The translations under genes were made by a program, and so were the position numbers. A stretch of DNA of 48,648 nucleotides from Isoetes engelmannii (Eukaryota; Streptophyta; Lycopodiopsida; Isoetales; Isoetaceae): assembly GCA_011763485.2 (NCBI GenBank), contig JAANSK020285934.1, forward strand, positions 1 through 48,648. The letters are read 5' to 3'. Shown one piece after another: positions 31,291 through 42,130 of this stretch; position 1 is the stretch's first letter; every line of letters begins with the position of its first letter. The notes under the pieces were generated by a model. The model saw nothing but the letters and a program-made list of their open reading frames with translations, had not been told where the DNA came from and made no database searches.

Positions 31291-32414
31291 AGAGGGACAA
31301 ATTGCAAAGATAATTGGCCGAACCTCAACGGATTGTGGTGGCAAGGCTACTCTTCCACGCACAGTACCCCGTTTTAATTTAAGTCGTCTGCATAGGATCT
31401 ATCTCCCGGGCCATTTGGAATTATTCTACAAAGGCAACCCCCCTCATCCTCTTCGGGGCGAGAGGAGGCATCCCTCAACAGGGGCTCTCGGGGACGCACA
31501 AGGCACCCCTAACAGTAGTCGGGTAGGAGGTAAAGAGCGCCGCATCTAGCATGGATTCTGACTTAGAGGCATTCAATCATAATCCTACACATGGTAGCTT
31601 CGCGCCACTGGTGTTTCAACCCAGCACAATGACCAAGTATGCAAATCAACGGTTCCTCTCGTACTAAGTTGGATTACTATTGCGACACAGTGCATAAGTA
31701 GGGTAAAACTAACCTGTCTCATGATGGCTAAACCTAGCTCACGTTCCTTACTGAAGGGTGAACAATCCAACACTTGGTGAATTCTGCTTCACAATGATAG
31801 GAAGAGCAGACATCGAAGGATCAAAAAGCAATGTCACTATAAACGATTGGCTGTCACAAACCAGTTATCCCTGTGGTAACTTTTCTGACAGTCTAGCTTC
31901 AAATTTCGAATAACTAAAGGATCGATAGGCCATGCTTTCACAGTTTGTATTTGTACTGAAGATCAAAATCAAATGAGCTTTTACCTTTTTGTTCCACACA
32001 AGATTCATGTTCTCGTTGAGCACATCTTAGCACACTTGCATTATATTATAATAGATGTGCCGTCCAAATCAAACTCCCCACTTGACAATGTCTTCTGCTT
32101 GGATCTGACCGCATAGAGGACCTTAAAAGCGAGGACCGGACCCCACCTCCACCTCATGGAGTAAGTAAAATAATGTAAAAAGGAGTGGTATTTCACTTGC
32201 CCCGAGGCTTCCACTTATCCTACACCTCTCAAGTCATTTCACAAAGGCGGACTAGGGTCAAGCTCAACAGGGTCTTCTTTCCTCGCTGATTTTTCCAAGC
32301 TCGTTCCATTGGTTGTGGTTTCGTTAGATAGTAGATAGGGACAGTGGGAATCTTGTTAATCCATTCATGCGCGTCGCTAATTAGATGACGAGGCATTTGA
32401 CTACCTTAAAAGCA

Positions 32415-32446
<32 letters not shown>

Positions 32447-33530
32447 GTTGAATTTTTTCACTTTGACATTCAGAGCACTGGGTAGGAACACATTGCGTCA
32501 ACATCCGTAGGGACCATCGCAATTCTTTATTTTAATTAAACATTCAGATTTCTTTTGTCCGTTCCAGTTCTGAGATGACAGTTCGCCGCCTAGGTAGAGC
32601 ACCCTCGAGGGGATGCATTCTATGTCCATCGCCCGGTCGGCACGATGATGTTGTCGCGGCTCAGGCAGACCACCAACAGCCTACGGGTTCAAGCCACGGA
32701 CCCCTAAGCCCAGCCCTCAGAGCCAACCTTTTTCACGATGTTACGGATCCATTTTGCCGATTTTCCTTATCTACATTGCTCCATCGACTAGAGGCTCCTC
32801 ATCTTGGAGATCCGATGCAGTTATGAGTACAATCGGGCGTGCTCAGCAATCGCTCCTTCGAATTTTCATGGGTCGCGAGGGCGTACTGGACACCGCAAGA
32901 CTTGCAATGGTTTGCTCGCCACAAGGCCTATCTCCAAGAAAACCGATTTCAGGGTCATCGAACTGTTAAAAAGAAGATATAACTTTTCTCGGGGCCCCCG
33001 CCGACGTCTTCAGATTTGCAAACGTTATCGTCCACTGCCACGTCCCGGTTCGGGACTATTGACCCGATTCCCTTTTGATCGATGGCGCAAATTGTGCCAT
33101 TCACACAGGATTGCCCCATTCCTTAGGATCGACTAACCCATGTCCAATTTTTGTTCACATGGCACCTTTCTCCACTTCAGTCTTCAAAGTTCTCATTTGA
33201 ATAGTTGCTACTCCCATCAAGAGCTGCACTAGGGTCGTTCCATTCGGGATCACGACTTCCATGACCACCGTCTTGCTGTCTTAATCAATCAACAACCTTT
33301 GTGGGATCTAGGTTAGCGCACACTTGGGCACCGTAACACGGCTTTCGGTTCGTCCCGCATTGCCAGTTCTGCTTACCAAAAAATTGTTCACTTGGAGCAC
33401 CAATTCCAGGGCTGGGGTTCAACGTAGCAATCCCGGCGCCTTACCTACTTAATGTTTGAGAATAGGTCGAGGTAGTTTCTCCCCCGATGCTCTAATTGTT
33501 CACTTTACCTGATAAAACTTTGAACGAGCT

Positions 33531-33561
<31 letters not shown>

Positions 33562-33721
33562 TAGCTACTAGATAGTTCGATTAGTCTTTCGCCCCTATAC
33601 CCAAGTCTGGTGAATGATTTGCATGCCAGTATCGCTACGAGCCTCCACCACAATTTCCTCTAGCTTTTTCTCTGCTCAGGCACAGTTCACCATCTTTCGG
33701 ATCCCAACAGGCATGCTCACA

Positions 33722-33814
33722 CTCAAACCTTTCATAGAAGATCGTAGTCGCGCTCAAACCTTTCATAGAAGATCGTAGTCGTGCTCAAACCTTTCATAGA
33801 AGATCATAGTCGGC
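33722..33814 (-). repeat. Three 31-bp tandem copies in the 25S pseudogene
   Basis: Units at 33722-33752, 33753-33783 and 33784-33814, each CTCAAACCTTTCATAGAAGA plus 11 bases, nearly identical. A working 25S gene has this segment once. Confidence 0.88.
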
Positions 33815-34130
33815 GCATAGTGCACCTGACAACAGGGCTCCCACACATTAGTTTTCTTACGCCAAGACAAGTTTTGAACCCACCAACTTGCACGCATGTT
33901 AGACTCCTTGGTCCGTATTTCAAGATGGGTCGAATGGAAAGCCCTACAAGCCAAGGTCCAGAGCGCACATGTGCATGATAGCCCGCCAATGTGGCAGGCG
34001 CCCCAAGCCCAGGCCCTGCCTACGGCATCGTCAGGTCGACATGGTCCCTTTTTATCCCACAGACGGAGCCAACATTGGCTGGCACCCCGAGTTGACCGGG
34101 CAGACTAGGCGAGGTTCGTTTCACGCCCAA

Positions 34131-34200
34131 CCTGAAAAGGACTTTGAAAAGAGAGTTAAAAAGCGCTTGAAATTGCTGGAAGGGAAGCAAATGGAGGTCG
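34131..34200 (+). pseudogene. Inverted segment inside the 25S pseudogene
   Basis: Here the plus strand itself reads as 25S sense sequence (GAAAAGGACTTTGAAAAGAG, TTGAAATTGCTGGAAGGGAA), while flanking DNA on both sides reads as antisense. About 70 bp are flipped in place. Confidence 0.85.
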
Positions 34201-34541
34201 CAATACTTGTTCGCTATCAATCTCTTGCCAATATTTAGCCTTGGATGGAATTTACCACCCGCCAAAGAGCCTGACTCATGGAGAGCGCCTCGTGGAGCAA
34301 CAGGGTCCAAGCCTGATGGGGCTCTCACCCTCTCAGGCGTCCACTTCCAGGGAACCTCGACCCGGTCCGCCGCAGAGGACGCTTCTACAGACTACAATTC
34401 GCGATGCAAAACACCATGATTCTCAATCTAGGCACCTTCTAGTTCGCTCACCTTTATAGGGAAATCCTTGTTGGTTTCTTTTCATCCGCTTAATGATATG
34501 CTTAACTCAGTGGGTAGCCTTGCCTGATTTGAGGTCTCTTG

Positions 34542-34774
34542 AGTAGTGGCCACACAAGGGAATCGACTGACATCATAGCGGCGAGCAACATGCCGGGAGG
34601 AGGGGGCACCGCCTAGGACCAGCCGCAGCCAGAAGTAGACGATAACCCCACCAACCCCGCTAGTCACGCGATGCATTTAGAGTGCAGCGTCTTCTCGATG
34701 CACTCCAGCCTACTAAGAGCTTGATATGGGCGGCCAATTTGCGCTTTGGAGCCAGTATGAGTGAGAGGGACGAT
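34542..34774 (-). other. ITS2 of the decayed rDNA unit
   Basis: About 230 bp between the 25S and 5.8S remnants, placed by its neighbours only. Confidence 0.7.
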
Positions 34775-34930
34775 TAGACGCTCAACCAAACATGCCCTCA
34801 GACAAGCTTCGGGCGCAAGTTGCGCTCAAAGATTCAATGATTCATGGAGTTCTGTAATTCACATCACTATCGCATTTTATTACATTCTTCATCGTGGCAA
34901 GACCCAAGATATCCGTTGCTGGGAGTGGTA
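34775..34930 (-). pseudogene. 5.8S rRNA pseudogene
   Basis: About 156 bp, near normal length. The minus strand keeps the start of 5.8S (CAACGGATATCTTGGGTCTT), GATGAAGAATG-like and GTGAATTACAGAA-like blocks, and GAGCGCAACTTGCGCCCGAA (34828-34809). Many transitions and small gaps. Confidence 0.85.
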
Positions 34931-35252
34931 CTATCCATCATTTCGCTAGCTGGTGCGGCGGCCGAGAAGACCCCCCAATCCAGAGTCGCTCGCCATCCAA
35001 AACACATAAGGTTCCCGAGACGCAATGCAAATGGCACCCGAGTCCCAAGAGGCGGGGGAGGAGGGGAACACTTGCCCAACCCACGCACACTCGAGCACGT
35101 GGAAGACACAGGCAAGGAGTCCCCTCGACGCCGCCCCTTGGTGCCACGCAAGGCAACTGAGTAGGGAAGCCATGGCGCGAGCCGCTACACCTCCAGATGT
35201 AGCCCCTCAAGGGGACAAGGAAACGGTTCAGTAGTTTGCACGGACGTGTGTC
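34931..35252 (-). other. ITS1 of the decayed rDNA unit
   Basis: About 320 bp, GC-rich, between the 5.8S and 18S remnants. Several open frames here are chance products of base composition. Confidence 0.7.
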
Positions 35253-35292
35253 AATGATCCTTCCACATGTTCACCTACAAAAACCTTGTTAT

Positions 35293-35323
<31 letters not shown>

Positions 35324-35727
35324 ATGAACTTCTCACCTCGTCACCTACAATGAACCGCAAGCGTCAAGGCATTGAACCATTCAAATGGTAGGAGCGCCGA
35401 GCGATGTGTACAAATGGCAGAGACGTAGTCAACGGGAGCTGATGACTTGCACTTACTAGGAACTCCTCGTTGAAGATCAATAATTGCAATGATCTATCCT
35501 CATCACGATGAAATTTCAAGAGACTCCTCAAGACTATTGGCCAATGGCACGCACCCATGAATTCATCAGTGTAGCGCGCGTGCGGACCAGAACATCTAAG
35601 GGCATCATAGACCTATTATTGCCTCATACTTCCATCCGCTAGACGAAAATAGTCCCTCTAAGAAGCTGGCCATAAAGAAAGACCTTCGCGTAGCTAGTTA
35701 GCATGTTGAGGTCTCATTCGTTAAAAC
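35253..35727 (-). pseudogene. 18S rRNA 3' fragment
   Basis: The minus strand carries the last 475 or so bases of nuclear 18S: GAGACCTCAACATGCTAACT at its left edge in gene orientation, CTTAGAGGGACTATTTTCGT, TAGATGTTCTGGTCCGCACG, then AGGAGAAGTCATAACAAGGT and GGAAGGATCATTG at the end. The rest of 18S is missing; the match stops abruptly at 35727. Confidence 0.92.
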
Positions 35728-35729
35728 AC

Positions 35730-36065
35730 CAAGTGTATGGCCAAAAATAGCAAATGTTTGGCCGGAAATACCATGCTTCTAGCCAGAAATACATTGTTTT
35801 TTTTTGTTTTTTTTCGAAGGATGTCAAACTTTATTCATCAATCAAAGAAATAGCCAGAAATACATTGTGTATGGGCGATAGACACCATGTTTGTGGCTAG
35901 AAATACCAATTGGGGGGCCTGGAACATCATGTGGATGGCCAGAGACACCACTAGGCCAGAAATACCAATTGGCCATTGGCCAGTATTGTGGGATAAAGGA
36001 CTAAATACTATGCCCAAGAATAAAACCCATATGGCCAGAAAAACTATGTGGCTAGAAATATCAGT
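35730..36065. repeat. Degenerate short tandem array
   Basis: About ten diverged copies of a unit of roughly 20-25 bp around GTGGCCAGAAATACCAATTG or ATGTTTGTGGCTAGAAATAC. A T-run near 35790-35815 interrupts it. It directly abuts the truncated 18S end. Confidence 0.6.
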
Positions 36066-36408
36066 CATCTAATCAATATTGCAGCAGAATACAAACGAAA
36101 TGCAGAAATTGAGCACACTAAATAGCGGGAATGGAGTGAAAGTGCACATCTATTCCATAGAAAAACAACAGCATTAAGTTTCAAAATTCATAAAATATCA
36201 AAACTTTGAACCGCAAATGTCTGAATTCATTTTTAAAAGCAAAATTCAAAGGATGTGTTTTCGGTTGTACTAATTTCTGCACCTGCAGTCTTTAGACTAA
36301 CTGCATCATGTATGAGCAGACTAATTCCAAACCAATCCCCCCCTCCCCCCCGGGGGCATTGCCTCCACCTTCACCTAAAGATAGTATGGCATTAGCTTCA
36401 TAAGATTG
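36066..36408. other. Unassigned spacer
   Basis: AT-rich, with a C/G run at 36338-36356. No gene or repeat seen. Confidence 0.4.
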
Positions 36409-36409
36409 C

Positions 36410-38622
36410 TAACAACATTGAATGATTGAAATACCTTGACTTGCTGTGATATGAACTTCGCGTTCCTTTGAGAAAACACTAAGTGAACTCCTCTTCCTCC
36501 TCTTCACGTGGCTCTCCACGAAAGATACTAGTCTAGCAATACTCTTCTCATTGAAGTCTTCTACCATGGCTAGACTCGGTGCCATGGTATTGACTTTTCT
36601 GATTTCACTTAGCCTTGCCAACTTATTACCAAGTTCAGCTAGAAGGAATCTAGCTTCAGTCCAAATTTGGGGGCTCCTAGCTATGGTATCCTTGATACCT
36701 GCCGTGGTGTCATCTATGCTTAGTAGCACCTTTGGGTTTTCAATCGAACGAGCTCCAAAGCTATGGTCCATATCCTCGTCATCAGATGCAACTCCTGATG
36801 CAACTCCTCCTTCCCAACAGGATACGGTGTTATCATATGCCTCAGCAAAAGCACATTAGATTGGGCAACCGGCCCGCTTGAGAACCATGTAGTCCCATAA
36901 AATCTTAAAATATCACCCTCTTTGTACTTGGACATCATTTTGATCACCTTAACTTGATGCTTGCACATATTCCCTTTCATACTCCATGGACAATCACATG
37001 ATGATCATTGTTTATGTGCAACATCCACTAAGTAAGGCAATACCACTTGGTTATCATCCCACGTGTCCATGTTTTGACTCCACACCTCGGCCCTCCCCTC
37101 CATGAGTTCAGCCATCTAACAACTTCTTTGAAAGGTCTCGAGTACATGTGATGGCAGTCTCAACTATGTGCTCCTGTGTCTTGTTGGTCTTAAAACCTGA
37201 ATCCTTCTTGAACCTATCAAATGACAAATGGGTTTATAATATACTTATAAGCATGTAAATCAGCCAGTCTATTCTCCCTGCTCTCAAAGCATGCTTGGAG
37301 ACCCCTAATCTTCACTTCGTGTGGCCGTGGTAAGACTCTATACCATCATTTGTCTCTTGATTGGCGTGTAGATACATCATTGTGGCAATTATCCAATGTG
37401 TGATGTTATTGGTTCAAACCATGATCATATACCTCACAACCCTCTTCCACATCTTGCACTTTTCCTTGACTTCATCCAACAGCTTCGTGGCCTCTTTGGT
37501 ACATGCTTCTACATAGTCACTGATCCTTTCGATCAATATCTACTTGAGTGGCATACATAATATGACCGAGGTCCTTAAACATTTCCCCCCTAACATTCTT
37601 GTTCTTCACGTGCTTCAAAAGAAACTTCATCCAGTTTCTTCGAACATGTCAAATACGCAACTGAATTTTGGTTTCGGGCCAAACACCTTCAAGGCATTGA
37701 TTTCAGCCTATGCATCATCCACAATGATACGTGCAGGTTCTCAAGTTGCGTCCTCCCTACGTATGCGATACTTCATTGCAATCAGCCGAGGGCGGATGTC
37801 ATCCTCGGTGGCACTAGAGGTTAGAACCCAAGCATAGGAACACCATTTCCATGCGCGTCATAAACTAGCAAAGGATAAAGGCTGTAATAGTGGTCATTGG
37901 TCTTGAAGGTTGAATCCAAGGCAACAGCATTCCCCCTTCCATGTCCTAACAAGATCTCCATTTGGAAGGGTGTGATGATGCCCAATATGAAAGGGACTCT
38001 CTCTTAATACAAGAATACATCCTCCTGAAGTGAATCAACCCAAATCCTAACACTTGTGGCCACGTCCTTGTGGAGTATCCACGTGTCAGCAGCCATATTA
38101 CGGGATAGGTTATATAGATCATCCATAGCTAGGAATGCATCTATGTTCTTGGGAGCATTGGGATGCATCATTCTTTTTTAGAGACCATTGTTCCTCATAT
38201 TGACAGTAGGCCTCTTGGGGGATGTGGTTATGGAGCAACTGTTGGTAAGCCCAAGCTTTCTTACCCTTTGATAGCCATGGAGCTACATCCTGCCTTGTTC
38301 TTGCGCATTGGGGATTCTTAGTTCCATGGGAGACTTTGTCTTGATTACCAATGTGCCTCATTTCATAATATGTAATTTTACATATCTCGGGCTTCAAATA
38401 CAACTGCTTTACCTGAAAGTGGCACATGCAACCTCGCCTAATGCTCATTCCTCTTCTCTTCGTCTTTGAGTGGGAAGGATCCTTCTTCTTTGCTTCAGCA
38501 ATTAAAATTAGAGTTGTTTTGTTTTTAGCATTCCAGGAATCTACACTATAATCCTCAGAGCCATAGCTGCACCAATAATTACAATTGAAAAACAATAGTT
38601 CAGTTATAAACCTAAGCAACAA
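36410..38622 (-). pseudogene. Decayed Mutator-like (MULE) transposase with SWIM zinc finger
   Basis: MULE transposases excise and insert Mutator-type DNA transposons with a DDE catalytic core. Minus strand, in order: N-terminal Cys/His-rich DNA-binding piece (RGCMCHFQVKQLYLKPEICK, 38440s); MAADTWILHKDVATSVRIWV (38090s); the core with GRGNAVALDSTFKTNDHYYS and PLLVYDAHGNGVPML (37950-37830); ARIIVDDA-AEINALKVFGP (37730s); the C-terminal stretch NDGIESYHGH (37340s); then a SWIM finger CDCPWSMKGNMCKH at 36998-36957. Stops and frameshifts occur throughout (for example after PSYG at 38119). A Glu/Lys-rich tail continues to about 36410. Terminal inverted repeats were not found. Confidence 0.82.
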
Positions 38623-39120
38623 GTCTCAAGAATAAACCTAAGCTCTAGTTAAGAAATAACATTTTCAGTTCTCTTGAAGAATTGAACAAGTAAATCATGA
38701 AAGCCGTTGCGGCAAGAAAAGCATGACACCACTGAAGCAGCAAATTACTTACTTGGTCATCTTTAGGTGGGGCATCCTGATCAACTTTTTTCTTGGCTGC
38801 TCTTCTTTACCCCGAGAGCCATGCTTTCGGAAGGTGGTGTTACTTCCTGGCAAAGTCTACTCCTCTTCCATAAATTTTGAACCCTGTTTGTGGGGACAAA
38901 GCATGCATGCACAGGAACAATTTGCTGGCCAGGGTAAGTTATTTGCACAGTGGAATGCTGCTTGATCTCCCATTGCAATTGCAAATTAAAAAATAAACCA
39001 AGAGGGGATCTTGAACAGGGAGTTGCAAAAGCTTCTGGAAAACAAAAATGACACAAGAAATCTCACACTATGCTAAAAAAAAATCCAATCAGAGACTCTA
39101 TCCAAGCTTACATGTTCTGT
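38623..39120. other. Unassigned spacer
   Basis: No recognisable coding sequence. The 80-90-codon frames on both strands overlap each other and look random. Confidence 0.35.
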
Positions 39121-39121
39121 C

Positions 39122-39661
39122 TTGGTAGCATGCTCCACTGCCGCCATACCTCGTCCAACCAGAGGCACTCCAATAGGTCAGATAGGACACGACGGACAGG
39201 AAGAGAAGGTAACAGCAAAGGAACTCTCAATTCCATTTGAATTGGCCTGGAAATACTGCACCATCCTTGACCCGGAAATATCACAGCCCCAACCATTAAA
39301 AACCACCTGGACGGACCAAGTACAAGGAACACTGCAGCACGGTACGACTAGAAAAGGCCCTTCCCAAACGTGTAGCTGCATCGCGATTGAACCGCGCGGT
39401 ATCAAATCCGTAACTTTCAACACCTGCAAATTACTTCTGATTACAGCAAAAGTTATATTCAACAACTTTCCAGCTCATATATTTTGGCGGAGCTTTGGTG
39501 GCGCCGCCAAGAGCTTTTCACTTTTGTTTCCTCTGTTTTGCGCAGATGTAGAGTTTGAAGAGCCGGCTTTAGGAGCCGCTTTGAAGAGCCGGCTTGGGAT
39601 GATGAATAATCAAATGCTTTCTCAGCAGCTCATGATGCCCTCTTTGTTCCCAACAGCGTAA
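39122..39661 (+). CDS. Unidentified 179-codon open frame
   Basis: The longest unassigned plus-strand frame, starting MVACSTAAIPRPTRGTPIGQ. I recognise no domain. The minus strand over 39121-39450 is also open (VLKVTDLIPRGSIAMQLHVW, VFNGWGCDISGSRMVQYFQA) and begins after a plausible acceptor ATTTGCAG at 39431-39424, so a minus-strand exon is an equal alternative. Nothing shows that either is translated. Confidence 0.2.
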   Translation: MVACSTAAIPRPTRGTPIGQIGHDGQEEKVTAKELSIPFELAWKYCTILDPEISQPQPLKTTWTDQVQGTLQHGTTRKGPSQTCSCIAIEPRGIKSVTFNTCKLLLITAKVIFNNFPAHIFWRSFGGAAKSFSLLFPLFCADVEFEEPALGAALKSRLGMMNNQMLSQQLMMPSLFPTA

Positions 39662-39699
39662 GCCTTTGCTCAGAACAGAGGGATTGGGGAATAATATTG

Positions 39700-39965
39700 T
39701 CGTCTTTAGAAGCTGGCTTGAAGCCCCAAAACCGATTGAATATTAAGCTGAAGCCGGTTTGAAGCCCCAAAACCTGCTGAATACTAAGCTGAAGCCGGCT
39801 TAGTAAGATTTCTAAGATTAGTTTTGTATTTCATGAAAGATTTCATCTACAGACTTTCATATCAGAGAGTTTTTGCCGATTTGCAATCGTTATCTTGGCC
39901 CACAGACGAAACAGTTTTCCCCTAAGGTATCTTGGCCCACAGGCGAAGCAGTTTTCCTCTAAAAT
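39700..39965. repeat. Two small tandem repeats
   Basis: First, a unit of about 42 bp (TTGAAGCCCCAAAACC, then TGAATA(T/C)TAAGCTGAAGCC) in two full copies and part of a third, about 39712-39804. Second, a unit of about 37 bp (ATCTTGGCCCACAG(A/G)CGAA, then CAGTTTTCC) twice, 39891-39963. Confidence 0.7.
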
Positions 39966-40122
39966 TTCAAGAATGCTTCAAGATTTCAAGTGGAAATCAG
40001 GAATTTTTGATAGCAGGGTGTATTCTTTTGAATGTAGATGCCGAATTAGGAGCAGAGTGTGCAAATCACAGGCCATGATGGGCACGGAGGTAATTTGCAG
40101 GTGCCTGAAAGTTATGTAGGAA

Positions 40123-40188
40123 AACTTTCAAGGGCTGAAGGTGCATCGCCGCCAGGTTCCCGCCAGAAACCTTCAGCCCCTGAAAGTT
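40123..40188. repeat. 20-bp inverted repeat
   Basis: AACTTTCAAGGGCTGAAGGT at 40123-40142 pairs with 40169-40188 at 19 of 20 positions across a 26-nt GC-rich loop. Confidence 0.7.
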
Positions 40189-40559
40189 CTCCCTTACATA
40201 CGATGCATGGGTGCTAGGGCGTCTGGGCATCGATGCACTCCATCCATCTGCAGATGGGCACGTAGTGGCGGATCTCGGGTATACAGAAACATTGGAGAAG
40301 ATTTGACCGCAAACAACAAATCCCAGGGTCCATATACGGGCGTCCATGTCTTACGTGACGTTACAGCCAAATGTGCATCAACTATGGTTGTGATTCCTGT
40401 GAACTCTCAACTCCTTTTCAGTAAGCCCAATCCTTTATTTTTTCTCCCCGACTTCTCACGTTCTATTTCTGCGTGAACAGTATCTATATTAGCATACAAA
40501 ACCTTTTTGCAGATGCTCCATTGATCTTCCTACTGATATGGTTGATGCAACGTCGTCAA

Positions 40560-41400
40560 CTGGGGCAATGACATTTGTCTGCTGCCTATCTTTCTCCATT
40601 ATACGTATGACCTTTTGGTCTTTTGCAATCAATAACATGATAATTTTCTATTCACGAAGTGCGACATCTCCAACGAGGGTACTATATGCAATAACTTTGT
40701 TTTTCAAGTCATAAATATTAAAGAGCTTATTGTCTGGATTTCTTTGTGCTTTAAATCATGGTTGTCGCATTTTATCAAGATCCAACCACTCCTAGTCATT
40801 CGGCGAATGCTATTCAAATCAAGAATTCTTGCGGCAAAAGATCATCATGATAATCCGTTAGAAGATTACTATTGTAACCCACTACATGAAATCTGGTTGT
40901 CCATAGTTAGAACTTATGATTGTGATGAAAATAACATGCTCCAGCTATGATTTAAGGCGGTCAATCCCGCCTTCTCGCTGGTTTTGCGCATAACCAGCTC
41001 GAAGGCAGCATTAACCGTCTCGTAATGACTGTAAGCAGGTAACCACGAAACCAATCCACAAGGTGTTTTCACCATTTGGTCCATAGAAGTATACAGCTTC
41101 GTGCCTTCCAACAACAAGCTCTTATGTAACTAAAATTGAAGTAAATGTATTTTATACAAACAAAAATTGCAAGTAAAAGGTGACTTGTAAAGTAGTCATT
41201 GCGACACATTGTCCTTTGCAACCATGTGGATCCAAGGTGTGCCTCAAAGGAGGCTGCTGATGCATGTCAAATAAATAAACTGCGGACATGGTAACAACAC
41301 AGTTGCAGGATAAGACCTTCCACACGAAAACCAAATCCTGCGACAAGTGAAGCAGGCTTCTCATTTGTACTGCATTTGCAAGAAGCTTTTATTGTGTGAT
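40560..41400 (-). pseudogene. VPS11-like gene remnant
   Basis: VPS11 is a core subunit of the HOPS/CORVET vacuolar tethering complexes. Three exon-like pieces on the minus strand follow the order seen in plant VPS11: PASLVAGFGFRVEGLILQL (41350s), then after a 1-nt shift VTMSAVYLFDMHQQPPLRHT (41290s) and HGCKGQCVAMTT; next a weak match TKLYTSMDQMVKTPCGLVSW (41100s); last NKLFNIYDLKNKVIAYSTLV (40720s) followed by MEKDRQQT (40600s). The frameshift, stops and lack of the remaining protein (VPS11 is about 900 residues) mark a fragment. Recognition is from memory of the family, without an alignment. Confidence 0.6.
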
Positions 41401-41479
41401 ACATTCCCTTGCAACATCGCCTCTTATGCAATATAACACCCATTTCTAAACCAATGCAAATGAGGGCGCAGGATACTCT

Positions 41480-42130
41480 TACCCTGAATTGGGTGATCGG
41501 GGAGGGGTGATCCTGAAGGACGGGATCCTCGAAGGTGTGATCCCAAAGGACGGGATCCCACCTTATTGCGCAATAACGGTGCAAAATTTTGGACCCTCAT
41601 AGGGAAAATGAGGGTTTTTTTCCTTATGGGGTTTTCTCCCCCGTTTCTCCACAGAATCAGATGGGATTAGTTTGGGAGTGGTCGGAATGCTCTGGATTAG
41701 AGGCGCAAGTAACATCGAAGGAGGAAGCAGGGCAAGCGCCACTGCTATTGAAGAGCTCCAATCCAACGAAAAAATCAGTCGAAACTGCGCATTTAACTGT
41801 GGGATCTCGGAGGAGGGGATCCCATTTGATGATCCCGAAGGGCAAGATATTGTCCTCACCCTACAAATGAGTAGTATTGATAGGGCCTCTTCAAATACAA
41901 AGAAGGAAGTGAATCTACATAGGGGTACATTCGCACCAGCAATTAAGTTGAATTATGGTTTTTAACCAAATTTTCACGAGTGCGTAGTATTGATAGGGCC
42001 TCTTCAAGTACACCATCGATCGAAGATTTTATTATAAACATGAGATGCAATTTAATTATCAAGAAATTTGTTGAGAGAAAAATCTTATCAATTATTGAAC
42101 ATCTCTTCATGTTCATGTCAGAAGCCAAAA
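41480..42130. other. Spacer with repeated GGGATCC-type motifs and a 28-bp direct repeat
   Basis: GGGATCC/GTGATCC motifs cluster at 41500-41570 and 41810-41840, possibly ends of a decayed transposon. A 28-bp direct repeat starting GTAGTATTGATAGGGCCTCT lies at 41871-41898 and 41984-42011 with one mismatch. No gene seen. Confidence 0.4.

Larger units (their letters stand above)
31290..34541 (-). pseudogene. Near full-length 25S rRNA pseudogene
   Basis: Large-subunit rRNA of the nuclear 45S unit, read on the minus strand. The 5' end is marked by AAGCATATCATTAAGCGGAT (34506-34487), the body by AGTAGCTAGTTCCCTCCGA (33571-33553) and GTGAAATACCACTCCTTTTT (32195-32176), and the 3' domain by CTCTAAGTCAGAATCCATGC (31569-31550). 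It is about 3.25 kb, slightly shorter than usual, with a clear shortening near 33230-33260. Substitutions are mostly C-to-T and G-to-A, as in methylated silent rDNA. A triple 31-bp repeat and a small inversion add to the damage. Confidence 0.93.

Noticed and set aside
31253-35210. Many open frames on both strands in the 31-35 kb region
   Set aside because: They lie in rRNA pseudogene sequence and its GC-rich spacers; frames there reflect composition, not proteins.
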